This document shows, one piece after another, positions 7,786 through 17,375 of a stretch of DNA of 64,000 nucleotides. The DNA comes from Deinococcus hopiensis KR-140 (GTDB lineage Bacteria; Deinococcota; Deinococci; Deinococcales; Deinococcaceae). The stretch's first letter is position 1. Every line of letters starts with the position of its first letter. The position numbers and the translations under genes are program-made. The notes beneath the pieces are model-generated. The model worked only from the letters and a program-made list of their open reading frames with translations, was not told where the DNA came from and ran no database searches. The DNA lies in the NCBI GenBank assembly GCA_943327755.2, contig CALPYF020000007.1:1-64000 (forward strand), written 5' to 3'.

Positions 7786-8870
7786 CGGGCCCGGCCCTCA
7801 TCCCCGGGAACGCCGCGCCGCCTGGCCCCCCCGCCCGCCTGACGGCGCTGGACGCCTGGCGTGGACTGACCGTGCTGCTGATGCTGCTGGTCAACGATGT
7901 CGCGCTGGGCAGCTGGACGCCGGCGCAGCTCACGCACGCCCCCTTTGGCAGCGTGACCCTGACTGACCTAGTGTCCCCCTGGTTCCTGTTCTGCGCGGGC
8001 GTGGCGCTGCCCTTCTCACACGCGGCGGCGCAGCGCGCCGGCGTGCGTCCCGGAGAGCGCCTGCGCCGACTGCTTTCCCGAACGGCGCTGCTCTATCTGG
8101 TCGGGGCCGGGCTGACCAGCGTCACCGAACACCGCTTCACCCTGGGCCTGGGCGTGCTGCAGCTGATCGTCCTGTCCACAGTGATCGGTAGCCTAGTGGT
8201 CGGCGCCCACGCGTGGGTGCAGGCGGCGCTGGCCGCGGCCCTGCTGGGCGGGTACGGCCTGTTCCTGGGTCTGGCCGCCCACGCGGGGGGCGTCGGCATC
8301 GTCAGCGAGACCTCGCATCCGCTGGTGGCCGTGAATACCTGGCTGGGCCCGCTCGGGTTGCGCGGGCTGCCCTCGGTGATCCCCACCGCCGCGCTGGTCA
8401 TCCTGGGCAGCCTCGCCGGGGGCGTGCTGCAGCAGCGGTCGGCGGGCGCCATGCCCCGCCTGCTGGCCCTGGGCACGTCGCTCGTGCTCGCGGGCGCTGC
8501 GGCGGGGCCCCTGAGCGCCCCGCCGCTGAGCAAGGCCCTATGGACGCCGCCCTACATCCTGCTCTCGGCGAGGCTGGACACCCTGGGCCTGCTGGGCACG
8601 TACACGCTGGCCGATTCGGGCCGCGTGGCCTGGGGACACTGCCTGTTGTCCCCGCTGACCATCCCGGGCCGCAACGCCCTGGCCGGCTACGTGCTGCCGA
8701 TCGTGATCAAGGTCTGGGTACTGCAGGTCTGGAGCGTGACCTGGACGGGGGAGGAGACCTCCATGCAGCGCGCCCTGCTGGGGCTGGCCCAGCAGGGCCT
8801 GGGCCCGTGGTGGGGCGGCTGGCTGTACACCCTGGGCTATGTGCTGGCGGCCTGGCTGGCGCTGGCCTAG
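7782..8870 (+). CDS. DUF5009 / heparan-alpha-glucosaminide N-acetyltransferase-like membrane protein
   Basis: This 362-aa protein has about nine to ten membrane helices. The N-terminal motif RLTALDAWRGLTVLLMLLVN and the FLFCAGVALPFS region are typical of the NagX/DUF5009 and acyltransferase-3-like superfamily, which moves acetyl groups across the membrane onto sugars. The GTG start overlaps the stop of the short leader ORF. With the neighbouring deacetylases it suggests tuning of the acetylation of envelope glycans. The acceptor is unknown. Confidence 0.8.
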   Translation: MTGPALIPGNAAPPGPPARLTALDAWRGLTVLLMLLVNDVALGSWTPAQLTHAPFGSVTLTDLVSPWFLFCAGVALPFSHAAAQRAGVRPGERLRRLLSRTALLYLVGAGLTSVTEHRFTLGLGVLQLIVLSTVIGSLVVGAHAWVQAALAAALLGGYGLFLGLAAHAGGVGIVSETSHPLVAVNTWLGPLGLRGLPSVIPTAALVILGSLAGGVLQQRSAGAMPRLLALGTSLVLAGAAAGPLSAPPLSKALWTPPYILLSARLDTLGLLGTYTLADSGRVAWGHCLLSPLTIPGRNALAGYVLPIVIKVWVLQVWSVTWTGEETSMQRALLGLAQQGLGPWWGGWLYTLGYVLAAWLALA

Positions 8871-8977
8871 CTCTCGCGGCGTGGCCTAATCTGGAAGTTG
8901 TGACCGCGCTGGTTCCAGAAGGGCGACGTTGCCCGTTGCTTCCCCAGTTCCCGATCTCTGGCCCTTCGGAACCCCGG

Positions 8978-9009
8978 TATACCCGAGCTATACCGTCGCC
9001 CGCTAGCCT
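8978..9009 (+). promoter_or_regulatory. Paired operator and leaderless promoter of the polysaccharide deacetylase
   Basis: TATACC (8978-8983), N5, TATACC (8989-8994), N9, TAGCCT (9004-9009), N6, ATG at 9016. The half-sites are identical, making this the cleanest copy of the regulon box. Confidence 0.65.
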
Positions 9010-9015
9010 GCAGCC

Positions 9016-10238
<1,223 letters not shown>

Positions 10239-10242
<4 letters not shown>

Positions 10243-10814
10243 ACCTGCGCCTGTGGCTGGCGGGCCTCGATCCGCTGTTACTCAACCTGATGACCTTCGC
10301 CCTCCTGAGTCTGGAGGGCGCGGGCATTCCCGGCATCCCCGGCGTGATTCCGATGATCGCGCAGGTGGCGACGATCGACGCCGGACACACCACGCTGCTG
10401 AGCGCGGTGCTGTGGGGCGTGCTGGGCAACTGGCTGGGCAGCGCGCTGGGCTACACCCTGGGCCGCTGGGGCGGGCAGCGCCTGCCCGCGCGCTGGCGGG
10501 CGGCCGTGCAGAATGAGCGCAATGAGGCGCTGCTGGCCCACTGGGGCGCGCCCCTGATCGTGGTGAGCCGCACGGTGGGCAGCCTGCGCACCCCGGTCAC
10601 GCTACTGGCCGGCATGACCGCCTACCCCTGGCCGAAGTACCTGGCGCTGAGTCTGCTCGGCGCCGCGCTGCACGTGGGCGTGTGGCAGACCCTGCTGTGG
10701 CGCTTTGGCCCAGCGTTGCTGCCGGTGCTGGAACAGCGCGGCCGTGAGATGCTGCTCGGGATGGGGGCGCTGGCAGCGACCGTGCTGGCCCTGCGCTGGT
10801 GGTGGAACCGATGA
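10239..10814 (+). CDS. DedA / VTT-domain family membrane protein
   Basis: This 191-aa integral membrane protein has the DedA pattern: a re-entrant GAGIPGIPGVIPM segment, GxxLGYxLGRWGG, and VSRTVGSLRTPVTLLAGMTAYP. The family moves or flips lipid carriers and is tied to envelope homeostasis and cationic-peptide resistance in other bacteria. The GTG start overlaps the deacetylase stop, so the two are one unit under the same regulon promoter. Confidence 0.85.
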
Positions 10815-10872
10815 GCTCCAGCGGGCGACCGGCTGGAGTGAACCCCGACAGCGTGTGCGCCGCGCGGCGCGG

Positions 10873-10904
10873 TGTACCGCCCCTTTACCATGGACGCGCA
10901 CCCT
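10873..10904 (+). promoter_or_regulatory. Paired operator and leaderless promoter of the lysozyme-like gene
   Basis: TGTACC (10873-10878), N5, TTTACC (10884-10889), N9, CACCCT (10899-10904), N6, ATG at 10911. It is the fifth copy of the promoter architecture in the first 11 kb. Confidence 0.55.
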
Positions 10905-10910
10905 GGGGGC

Positions 10911-11660
10911 ATGACCACGATGACGCCCCACTTTCCCTCCTGGAGGCTGCTGCGCCTGCGGCATGTCAGCTTCGATGCATCGGCCCGCGCGGACATCCAG
11001 CAGGCCGCCGGGCGTTACCGGGTGCCCGCGCCGCTGATCGCGAGCGTGCTAGCCGACGAGCGCACCCGCCTGGATCTGTTCGACCGCGTACAGGACAGGC
11101 TGATGCGCCTGAGTCTCCGGCTGCCCACTTCCGCCTCCAGCGCTCTGCTGGCCGTGCTGGAGCGCATCTGCGGCCGGGATGTGGACACCTTCAGTCTGGG
11201 GCGGGCCCAGATGAAAAGTGCGACGTTGGCCCGGCTGGGTGCGCTGGGCTATCTGAACGTGCCCCTATCTCCGGTCGGACGCCGAAAAATGCTGCTTGAC
11301 GACGCTCTGGCCCCCGTCCTGGTGGCCGCCTGCCTGAGGGCCACCGCGGATCACTGGCACGCGCATAGGGTAAGCCTGGAGGGCCGCCCGGAGATTCTGG
11401 GCACGCTGTACAGCCTGGGCCTGACTGGGGGTCGTGGTGTCCACCCTGATCCGCAGCCCTCGGCGCGCGGTCAGGCCATTGCCGACCATGCCCGCTGGCT
11501 GACACTGAGGGTCGCCCCCTGGACTTCAGCTTCTCAAGCCGCAGCACCCTTGACCAGCAGGATGACGTCCGGGAGTTCCCGCTCTTCCGCTTTCGCCAGG
11601 AGCCAGCTGATGGCCTCCCCAGTCGCCCGCAGGGTGTGCAGGTGGGCCAGGTGGGCGTAG
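10911..11660 (+). CDS. Lysozyme-like / lytic transglycosylase-like protein, 3' end altered
   Basis: The first about 210 residues fit a lysozyme-like fold: VPAPLIASVLADERTR supplies the likely catalytic Glu, SLGRAQMK matches the S-x-G-x-x-Q motif, and ILGTLYSLGL resembles the third motif of the DUF1402/lytic transglycosylase group. No signal peptide is obvious. The ATG at 10911 is placed exactly by the regulon promoter. From about codon 213 the frame runs antisense through a response-regulator fragment, so the native 3' end was probably replaced at a junction near 11549. The full ORF is 249 aa. Confidence 0.6.
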   Translation: MTTMTPHFPSWRLLRLRHVSFDASARADIQQAAGRYRVPAPLIASVLADERTRLDLFDRVQDRLMRLSLRLPTSASSALLAVLERICGRDVDTFSLGRAQMKSATLARLGALGYLNVPLSPVGRRKMLLDDALAPVLVAACLRATADHWHAHRVSLEGRPEILGTLYSLGLTGGRGVHPDPQPSARGQAIADHARWLTLRVAPWTSASQAAAPLTSRMTSGSSRSSAFARSQLMASPVARRVCRWARWA

Positions 11661-11752
11661 GGCTCGAAGGCGGCGGCGGTCAGCAGGCAGGCTGCCGGCT
11701 CATCGCCGATGAGCAGCACCTGCAGTGGTCGTGGCGGCACCTGTAAGGCCAT
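11534..11752 (-). pseudogene. Truncated response-regulator receiver fragment
   Basis: A 72-codon ORF matches the first half of the intact receiver at 11900-12352. The N-terminal LLIGDEP has lost the usual acidic pair. Homology stops at LPDVILL, just before the phospho-acceptor, followed by an unrelated VKGAAA and a stop. It overlaps the 3' end of the lysozyme-like gene on the other strand. It looks like half of a tandem duplicate cut by recombination. Confidence 0.7.
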
Positions 11753-11899
11753 ACGGCTCAGTCTGCCCTGACTGGCGTGGGCGCGACGGGTCGGTGGACA
11801 GCCGGGGCGTGTCTATCCACTGATCGCGCTGATGTCAGGCAGGGCATGGACAGTCTCTTCGGCGCCCCACTGCGTCTTCCTTGCGGGTCGCGCTGGTTG

Positions 11900-12352
11900 T
11901 CAGCGGACCTGGGGAGGCTGCTGCCGGAACCGCACCCGACTCCAGAAGCGCACCAGACTGTCGATCTGCTCGAGGAAGCCCCGGAAGTCTGGATTCTTCA
12001 CGAGATAGGAACTGGCGATCAGTTCGTACGCCTGGTCAATGTCTTCCTGGCGGGTGGAGGTCGTGAGCATCACCACGGGCAGGTGCCGGAAGGTCGCTTC
12101 GTTCCGCAGGGCGCTCAACACCTCGAAGCCGGTCATGCCGGGCATGTTGACGTCGAGCAGCACAACGTCAGGCAGAGACTGCCTGGCCGCCTGCTCGTGC
12201 AACCAGTCCAGCGCACGCTGGCCGTCCTGAATGACCTTAAAACTGACCTGCTCGCTGTACTGCTCGAACGCCTCCTCGGCGAGGAGACAGTCGGCTGGAT
12301 TGTCGTCGACCAGCAGGAGACAGAGGCGGCGGGTGGGCTCGGGTGAAGTCAT
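11900..12352 (-). CDS. Single-domain response regulator (Rcp1-like receiver)
   Basis: This 150-aa protein is a receiver only: acidic pair in LLVDDNPAD, phospho-acceptor in VVLLDVNMPGMTGFEVL, Thr in VVMLTTST, and a Lys near the end (SSYLVKNPDF). It resembles regulators paired with phytochrome-type or hybrid kinases, but no such kinase is in the window. It has no output domain, so it must act by protein contact or phosphorelay. Confidence 0.9.
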   Translation of the reverse strand: MTSPEPTRRLCLLLVDDNPADCLLAEEAFEQYSEQVSFKVIQDGQRALDWLHEQAARQSLPDVVLLDVNMPGMTGFEVLSALRNEATFRHLPVVMLTTSTRQEDIDQAYELIASSYLVKNPDFRGFLEQIDSLVRFWSRVRFRQQPPQVR

Positions 12353-12718
12353 GGATGGTCAGCGTGGCACACCACCCTGAAGTCAGCAAACGAAACTGAA
12401 CTTTTGTGAACAGATGTCCAGAAGTGAAGTGGGAGCGTCAGGTTCGAGCCGTTGACCATGGCGGCTGCTCGGTCGCTCAGCACCTGACACTTCGAGACAC
12501 TGAGGTGCTGGCGGTCGGAAGATGTCCGGTACAGAGGGTCAGCACCATAGAAGACACCCGGGCCAGTACGATTATCAGTTCGCAGATCATGGTGTATGGT
12601 CTGAGCAAGGACCTGCACTGATCAGCGACCAAGTTCATTTTTTTACCTCCCAGACGTGATTAAGAGGCATTATGAAAGGCAGATTATTCTGTACGGCAGG
12701 AGGTTAAAGCACCCGGCC
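12353..12718 (+). other. Gene-poor spacer before RNase H
   Basis: I see no supported gene here. An 8-bp stem CAGCACCT / AGGTGCTG (12478-12485 with 12503-12510) encloses 17 nt. A purine-rich AGGAGG (12698-12703) and an AT-rich patch at about 12635-12695 may hold the promoter and ribosome site for RNase H, but spacing to the ATG is long. Confidence 0.4.
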
Positions 12719-13384
12719 ATGACGAAGTTGACGATCAGTTGCACCCCAGAACAAGCGGACAAAATTCGCGCGTTCCTCCGCTACCTCGATGGGGCCAGCG
12801 TCACGGAACAATCGAATGCGGCTGCCCACTGGCAAGCAACGCCCAGTCAACCTGTCACTGTCCCGGTTGCCCGAGCCGTGCATGGCCTAACCCTTACTAT
12901 GCACACCGACGCCTCCTGCAAAGGGAATCCGGGCCCAACTGGCATGGCTATCATCGTCCACGAGGGCGATATGGCTACCCAAGGGTTCGGGTGGAGCGGC
13001 GGCACTGGCTATAACCACGCGGCGGAACTCAGCGCTGTCCTCAGCGCCCTGAACCTCGCGGCCATCCGCCAAGCCGAGCACGTCATCATCGTCACCGACA
13101 GTGATTACGTGCACCTCAAATCGCGGGACTGGTACGGCAGGTGGATTGAAGGACGCCTCCCAGCCATCGCCAACCCGCAACTGTGGAACGCCATGTTCCG
13201 CATGAAGCACGACCTTGAACTTGCAGGTGTCGACGTCAGCATTCAGTGTGTCCGAGCCCACACCGGCCACGTGTTGAACGAACGCGCCGACCGCCTAGCG
13301 GGCATGGCCTGTAAGCGTCAAGGCGAGTTGATTGAAGAGGATTACCAGTACTCCCTGCCCCTGCGCCTGTCGCAACCTGCATAA
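12719..13384 (+). CDS. RNase H family protein with small N-terminal domain (copy 1)
   Basis: This 221-aa enzyme is predicted to cut the RNA strand of RNA-DNA hybrids. The N-terminal 45 residues (MTKLTISCTPEQADKI...) match the N-terminus of the second RNase H at 58790. The catalytic domain has D in TDASCKGNPG, E in NHAAELSAV, D in VTDSDYV and D in NERADRLAG, so the DEDD set is complete. The ATG at 12719 gives alignment with the paralogue; a GTG at 12656 is possible. It sits alone between a regulator scar and the envelope cluster. Confidence 0.88.
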   Translation: MTKLTISCTPEQADKIRAFLRYLDGASVTEQSNAAAHWQATPSQPVTVPVARAVHGLTLTMHTDASCKGNPGPTGMAIIVHEGDMATQGFGWSGGTGYNHAAELSAVLSALNLAAIRQAEHVIIVTDSDYVHLKSRDWYGRWIEGRLPAIANPQLWNAMFRMKHDLELAGVDVSIQCVRAHTGHVLNERADRLAGMACKRQGELIEEDYQYSLPLRLSQPA

Positions 13385-13531
13385 TCTCCCGCTTCTCCCT
13401 GCCTTGCCCACACAAGAGCAGCTGATCACAACAAAACCCCCAGACATGCGAACACCCACAACTCGCAACGCAGCGCAGCACTGGCGGCCCACAACGCCGT
13501 GCCTGCGCTGCCGTCTTTTTTCAGGAGCCAC

Positions 13532-13984
13532 ATGCACCGTCCCATTGCCCTGATCACTTTCACCTTCGGCCTCGGCGCCGCGCAGGTCACCGGAGGCCCC
13601 AGTCTCAAGCTGTCTCTCTACGCCGTCACCACCCAAGACGGCCAGGACGTCCTCACGCCGACTGCCACGGCCCTCCCTGGCCAGCGGCTGCGTCAGGTTG
13701 CCACCATCACCACCAAGACCAGCTACCCCAAGACCTTCAGCGTCCGCGTGCCTGTGCCGCAGAACACCACCTACGCCGGCCAGCTGCGCGTCCCCACCGG
13801 CGCGACCGTCACCTACAGCGTCGACGGCGCGGCCTACAGTCCCAAACCCACCCGCACTGTCACAGAGGGAGGCCGCACCCGCACCGAACCCATCCCTGAA
13901 CGCGAGTACCGCGCCGTCAAGGTCACCTTCACCAACGCCGCCCCCACGGCGCTGAACGTGGCCTATGACATCCGTCTCAACTGA
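13532..13984 (+). CDS. Small secreted protein, DUF11-like beta domain
   Basis: This 150-aa exported protein has a short signal (about 1-17) and a single beta-sandwich-like domain of the kind found in conserved-repeat (DUF11) proteins: QVATITTKTSYPKTFSVRVPVP and later TYSVDGAAYSPKPTRTV. The ATG at 13532 has CAGGAG upstream. It is the first of five consecutive plus-strand genes for exported repeat proteins and probably belongs to the same surface assembly. Confidence 0.7.
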   Translation: MHRPIALITFTFGLGAAQVTGGPSLKLSLYAVTTQDGQDVLTPTATALPGQRLRQVATITTKTSYPKTFSVRVPVPQNTTYAGQLRVPTGATVTYSVDGAAYSPKPTRTVTEGGRTRTEPIPEREYRAVKVTFTNAAPTALNVAYDIRLN

Positions 13985-14090
13985 TCCCATTCCGCGCAGC
14001 GGCGCTCCCCCCGCCGCCGCCGTCCGCTCCGGCGCCCACCCACACCGCGCCGCGCCCCCTCCGCCTCACTCCACAAAGGAAACCCCCACC

Positions 14091-15506
14091 ATGCGTCACC
14101 GTTTCATCCAGCTGTCCGCCCTGCTCGGCCTCGCGGCCCTCTCCCAGGCTGCCGCCCTCGAACCGGCCCCCTTCTACGGCACCGCGGCCGGCACTGTCAT
14201 CAGCAACACCGCCTTCCTCGACAGCATCGATGACGCGGGCACCAAGCAGAGCCAGACCAGCAACACGGTCGGCGTGACCGTCCAGCACGTCCCCGCCCTG
14301 AGCGTCCCCCAGGACACCACCGGCACCGGCACCTGCGGACAGACCGTGATCGGCCTCCCCGGCCAGCTCGCCGTGATCCCCTACACCCTGACCAACACCA
14401 GCAACGGCACCGACACCTACAACGTGTCCGTCCTGGCCGGGAACGGCAACACCGACGCGAGCCTCGCCAAGGTGTACCAGGATAACGGCGACAACACCTT
14501 CAACGGCGCCGACCGCCTCCTGCCCCCCGGCATCACCCTGGCCAGCGGCGAGAACACCACCGTGTTCGTCGTGTACCCGATCCCGACCAACAGCGCCAGC
14601 AGCACCGTCTACAGCCTCAACCCCCAGTTCTCCAGCGCCGCCAACCCCTTCGTGCAGGACACCAACAACCTGGGCTGCGCCGACACGCAAGACGTCCTGG
14701 GCGTAGGCTTCACCGGCAACCGCACCGGCACCGCCACCAGCCCCGGCAGCGTCACCTACACCCACACGATCAGCAACACCGGCAACACCCCCCTGACCAC
14801 CAGCAACCTCGCGCTGGACCTCGGCACCAAACCCGGCGGCTGGACGTACGCCTACACCGTGGGCGGCGCCGCGAGCGGCACCACCCCCGCAGCGGCCCTG
14901 GCCAACTGGAACGGCACCCTGGCCCCCGGCACGACCCTGCCCGTCACCGTCACCGTCACCAGCCCCAACGGCCTGAGCGGCGGCACGACCGACACCACCA
15001 GCCTCGCCGCGCGCACCACCACCGCCAGCAGCGCCGCCGTGAACAACACCACCAGCACGCCCATCCAGGTCGAAGACACCACCACGATCCTCAAGGGCGT
15101 GGCCGGCATCACCAAGAGCGTGCAGACCTGCGGCACCGACGCCACCTGCGCCGCCCCCACCGCCGTCACCGGCAACCGCGTGATCCCCAAGGAAGTGCTG
15201 CGCTACACCGTCACCGGCAGCAACCTCGGCAACGGCACCCTCAAGCGCCCCGTGCTGCGCGACGCCCTGGCGGCTGACCTCATCAGCCTGTCCTGGACGG
15301 CCAGCATCACCGGCCAGACCGGCGGGAAACTCATGTTCAGCCTCGACAACGCCACCTGGGCCGCGCTGCCCCAGAACGTCGCCGATCAGAGTGGCCTGAC
15401 CCTCTACGTCGGGTACGACAGCAACGGCGACGACACCGTCGATGACCGTGACGTGCTCAACCCGGCCGCCGTCATGAGCCTGACCATCACCACCAAGGTC
15501 AAGTAA
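14091..15506 (+). CDS. Secreted DUF11-type repeat protein
   Basis: This 471-aa protein has a signal peptide at about 1-22 (LSQAAALE) and several Thr/Asn/Gly-rich beta-sandwich repeats. Each has the pattern GTATSPGSVTYTHTISNTGNTPLT or TYNVSVLAGNG, as in conserved-repeat domains of large surface proteins. Few Cys are present, and two CGT/CAA pairs may form disulfides. The ATG at 14091 has AAAGGA upstream. No enzyme motif is seen. It is likely a cell-surface structural component of the 13.5-25.5 kb cluster. Confidence 0.8.
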   Translation: MRHRFIQLSALLGLAALSQAAALEPAPFYGTAAGTVISNTAFLDSIDDAGTKQSQTSNTVGVTVQHVPALSVPQDTTGTGTCGQTVIGLPGQLAVIPYTLTNTSNGTDTYNVSVLAGNGNTDASLAKVYQDNGDNTFNGADRLLPPGITLASGENTTVFVVYPIPTNSASSTVYSLNPQFSSAANPFVQDTNNLGCADTQDVLGVGFTGNRTGTATSPGSVTYTHTISNTGNTPLTTSNLALDLGTKPGGWTYAYTVGGAASGTTPAAALANWNGTLAPGTTLPVTVTVTSPNGLSGGTTDTTSLAARTTTASSAAVNNTTSTPIQVEDTTTILKGVAGITKSVQTCGTDATCAAPTAVTGNRVIPKEVLRYTVTGSNLGNGTLKRPVLRDALAADLISLSWTASITGQTGGKLMFSLDNATWAALPQNVADQSGLTLYVGYDSNGDDTVDDRDVLNPAAVMSLTITTKVK

Positions 15507-15569
15507 CCCCCCCCAGGGCGCGCCCAGCCCCCCACACTGGCGCGCCCTGCCCGATCCCGACGAGGCCGT

Positions 15570-17375
15570 ATGAGCAAGCGCCACCTGACCCTGTTGACCC
15601 TCCTCAGTCTCGGCCTGAGTGTCGCCATCGGCACCCCGGCCGGGACGATCATCCGCAACGTCGCCTGGTTCGACGCGGACGGCACCAGCACCCCGAGCAA
15701 CGCCGTCACCCTGACCACCACCGCCGTGTGCAGCGTCACCCTGACCCCCACCTCACAGACCCACACCGTCCAGGCCGGTCAGAGCGCGGAAGCCACCTTC
15801 ACCCTGACGAACACCGGCAACGACACCTTCACCTTCCCCCTGACCCTCACGTCCACCCGTGGCGCCGCCCACAGCAGCGCCGACACCCTCACCCTCACCA
15901 GCGGCGCGCAGGGCGCCGTGCGCGTCACCATCACGCCCGAGCCCAGCGCCACCGCCACGACCACCCTCACCACAGCCTGCCCGGACGGCCCCGCCGTGAC
16001 GGGCGTCGCCACCGTCACCAGCCAGAGCCGCCCCCTGACCGTCAGCAAAACGGTCGACAAGGCCGGGCCCATCAAACCCGGCGACCGCATCACGTACGTC
16101 ATCACCGTCACCAACCCCAACCCGGTTCCCGTGACCGGCACCGTCACCGACACGTTCGACCCGCGCCTGCACGACCTGCGGTTCCAGCAGGCCCCGACCC
16201 GCATGGACCAGATGACCGCCAGCTGGACGCTCACGCTCGCGCCTTCCAGCACGCAGCAACTCACCGTCGAAGCGACGACGCCCACCGACACGGACGACAC
16301 CGTCATCCGCAACGTGGCCCTGCTCGACAGCTTCGTGCAGCAGAGCACGCCCAGCAACGCCGTCAGCACCGTCATCTACGATCCCAAGATCAGCATCACC
16401 AAGACGGCAGACACCAGCAGCGCCGCGGTAGGTCAGCGCGTCAACTACGCCCTGAACGTCACCAACCGCAGCATGACCGCGAGCGTCCCCGACGTCACCG
16501 TGGTGGACACCCTCCCCACCGGCCTGCAGGCCGTGGACGGCACCCTCACCGTGAACGGCGACCCCGCCACCGACCTTGACCCCAACCCCCAGGTCATCAA
16601 ACTGAACCTGGGCCGTCTGAATGCCGGTCAGCACGCCAAGATCAACTACCGCGCCGTGCTGACCCCGGCGGCCGCCACCACCACTCGCCTCACGAACATC
16701 GCCACGGTCGGCGAGGGGGACGCGCAGCGGTCCGCCACCCTGGCCAGCCACACCCTGCGCGTCCTGAGCGCCCCCGGCGCCGACCTGACCGGCCGGGTGT
16801 ACGTCGACCGCGACCGCACCGGCACCTTCACCGCGCCTGATACCCCCATCCGAGGTGCACGGGTGCTCCTGGCTGGCGGCCAGAGCGTCCTGACCGACGA
16901 GCAGGGCCGGTACCACTTCGCGAACCTGCGCGCCGGACCCGCCGCGCTGCAACTCGACCCCAGCAGCGTGCAGTACCGCCCCGCTCCCGTCAGCGGCGAC
17001 TACCTGCGCACCGGCGCGCGCCTGATCAACCTGTACCACCTCGCCAGCAGCGACTTCCCGCTGCTGCCCGACACCGCGGCCGCCAGCGCCGAACGCGCCA
17101 CCACCGTCCGGCGCGGCGCCGTGACCCTCAGCAAAACCGTCCGCCTCGTGACCGGCGGGTTCGAGGTCACGTGGGTGCTGCGCAGCGACGCCGCCCAGAC
17201 CGTCACGGTCAGCGACCCGCTCCCTGAGGGCGCGGCGCTCAGCGGTGACGCCCCCCGCACCACCTTCACCCTCACCCCCGGACAGGACGCCCTCCAGGTG
17301 TACCGCGTGACCTTCACCGGCGCGCCGGAAGCCGTCACGACTGACCCGACCCTCACCCTCGGAGGCACGCCATGA
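15570..17375 (+). CDS. Secreted DUF11 repeats plus SdrD-B/carboxypeptidase-regulatory-like domain
   Basis: This 601-aa exported protein has a signal at about 1-22, then DUF11 repeats. Two stretches use the formula TVIRNVALLDSFVQQSTPSNAV, and another is ISITKTADTSSAAVGQRVNYALNVTN. At about 405-465 comes an SdrD-B-like fold (LTGRVYVDRDRTGTFTAPDTPIRGARVLLAGG ... TDEQGRYHFANLRAGP, here abbreviated), then a further beta region. Its stop overlaps the ATG of the large barrel protein (ATGA), so the two are probably made in fixed ratio and may act together. Confidence 0.8.
   Translation: MSKRHLTLLTLLSLGLSVAIGTPAGTIIRNVAWFDADGTSTPSNAVTLTTTAVCSVTLTPTSQTHTVQAGQSAEATFTLTNTGNDTFTFPLTLTSTRGAAHSSADTLTLTSGAQGAVRVTITPEPSATATTTLTTACPDGPAVTGVATVTSQSRPLTVSKTVDKAGPIKPGDRITYVITVTNPNPVPVTGTVTDTFDPRLHDLRFQQAPTRMDQMTASWTLTLAPSSTQQLTVEATTPTDTDDTVIRNVALLDSFVQQSTPSNAVSTVIYDPKISITKTADTSSAAVGQRVNYALNVTNRSMTASVPDVTVVDTLPTGLQAVDGTLTVNGDPATDLDPNPQVIKLNLGRLNAGQHAKINYRAVLTPAAATTTRLTNIATVGEGDAQRSATLASHTLRVLSAPGADLTGRVYVDRDRTGTFTAPDTPIRGARVLLAGGQSVLTDEQGRYHFANLRAGPAALQLDPSSVQYRPAPVSGDYLRTGARLINLYHLASSDFPLLPDTAAASAERATTVRRGAVTLSKTVRLVTGGFEVTWVLRSDAAQTVTVSDPLPEGAALSGDAPRTTFTLTPGQDALQVYRVTFTGAPEAVTTDPTLTLGGTP

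Noticed and set aside
12349..12618. 89-aa minus-strand ORF
   Set aside because: No ribosome site, no domain, overlaps the regulator start; treated as spacer.
13977..15584. 535-aa minus-strand ORF opposite the secreted repeat protein
   Set aside because: Gly/Ala/Val-rich antisense of Thr/Asn/Pro codons; no start context and the plus strand has a signal peptide.
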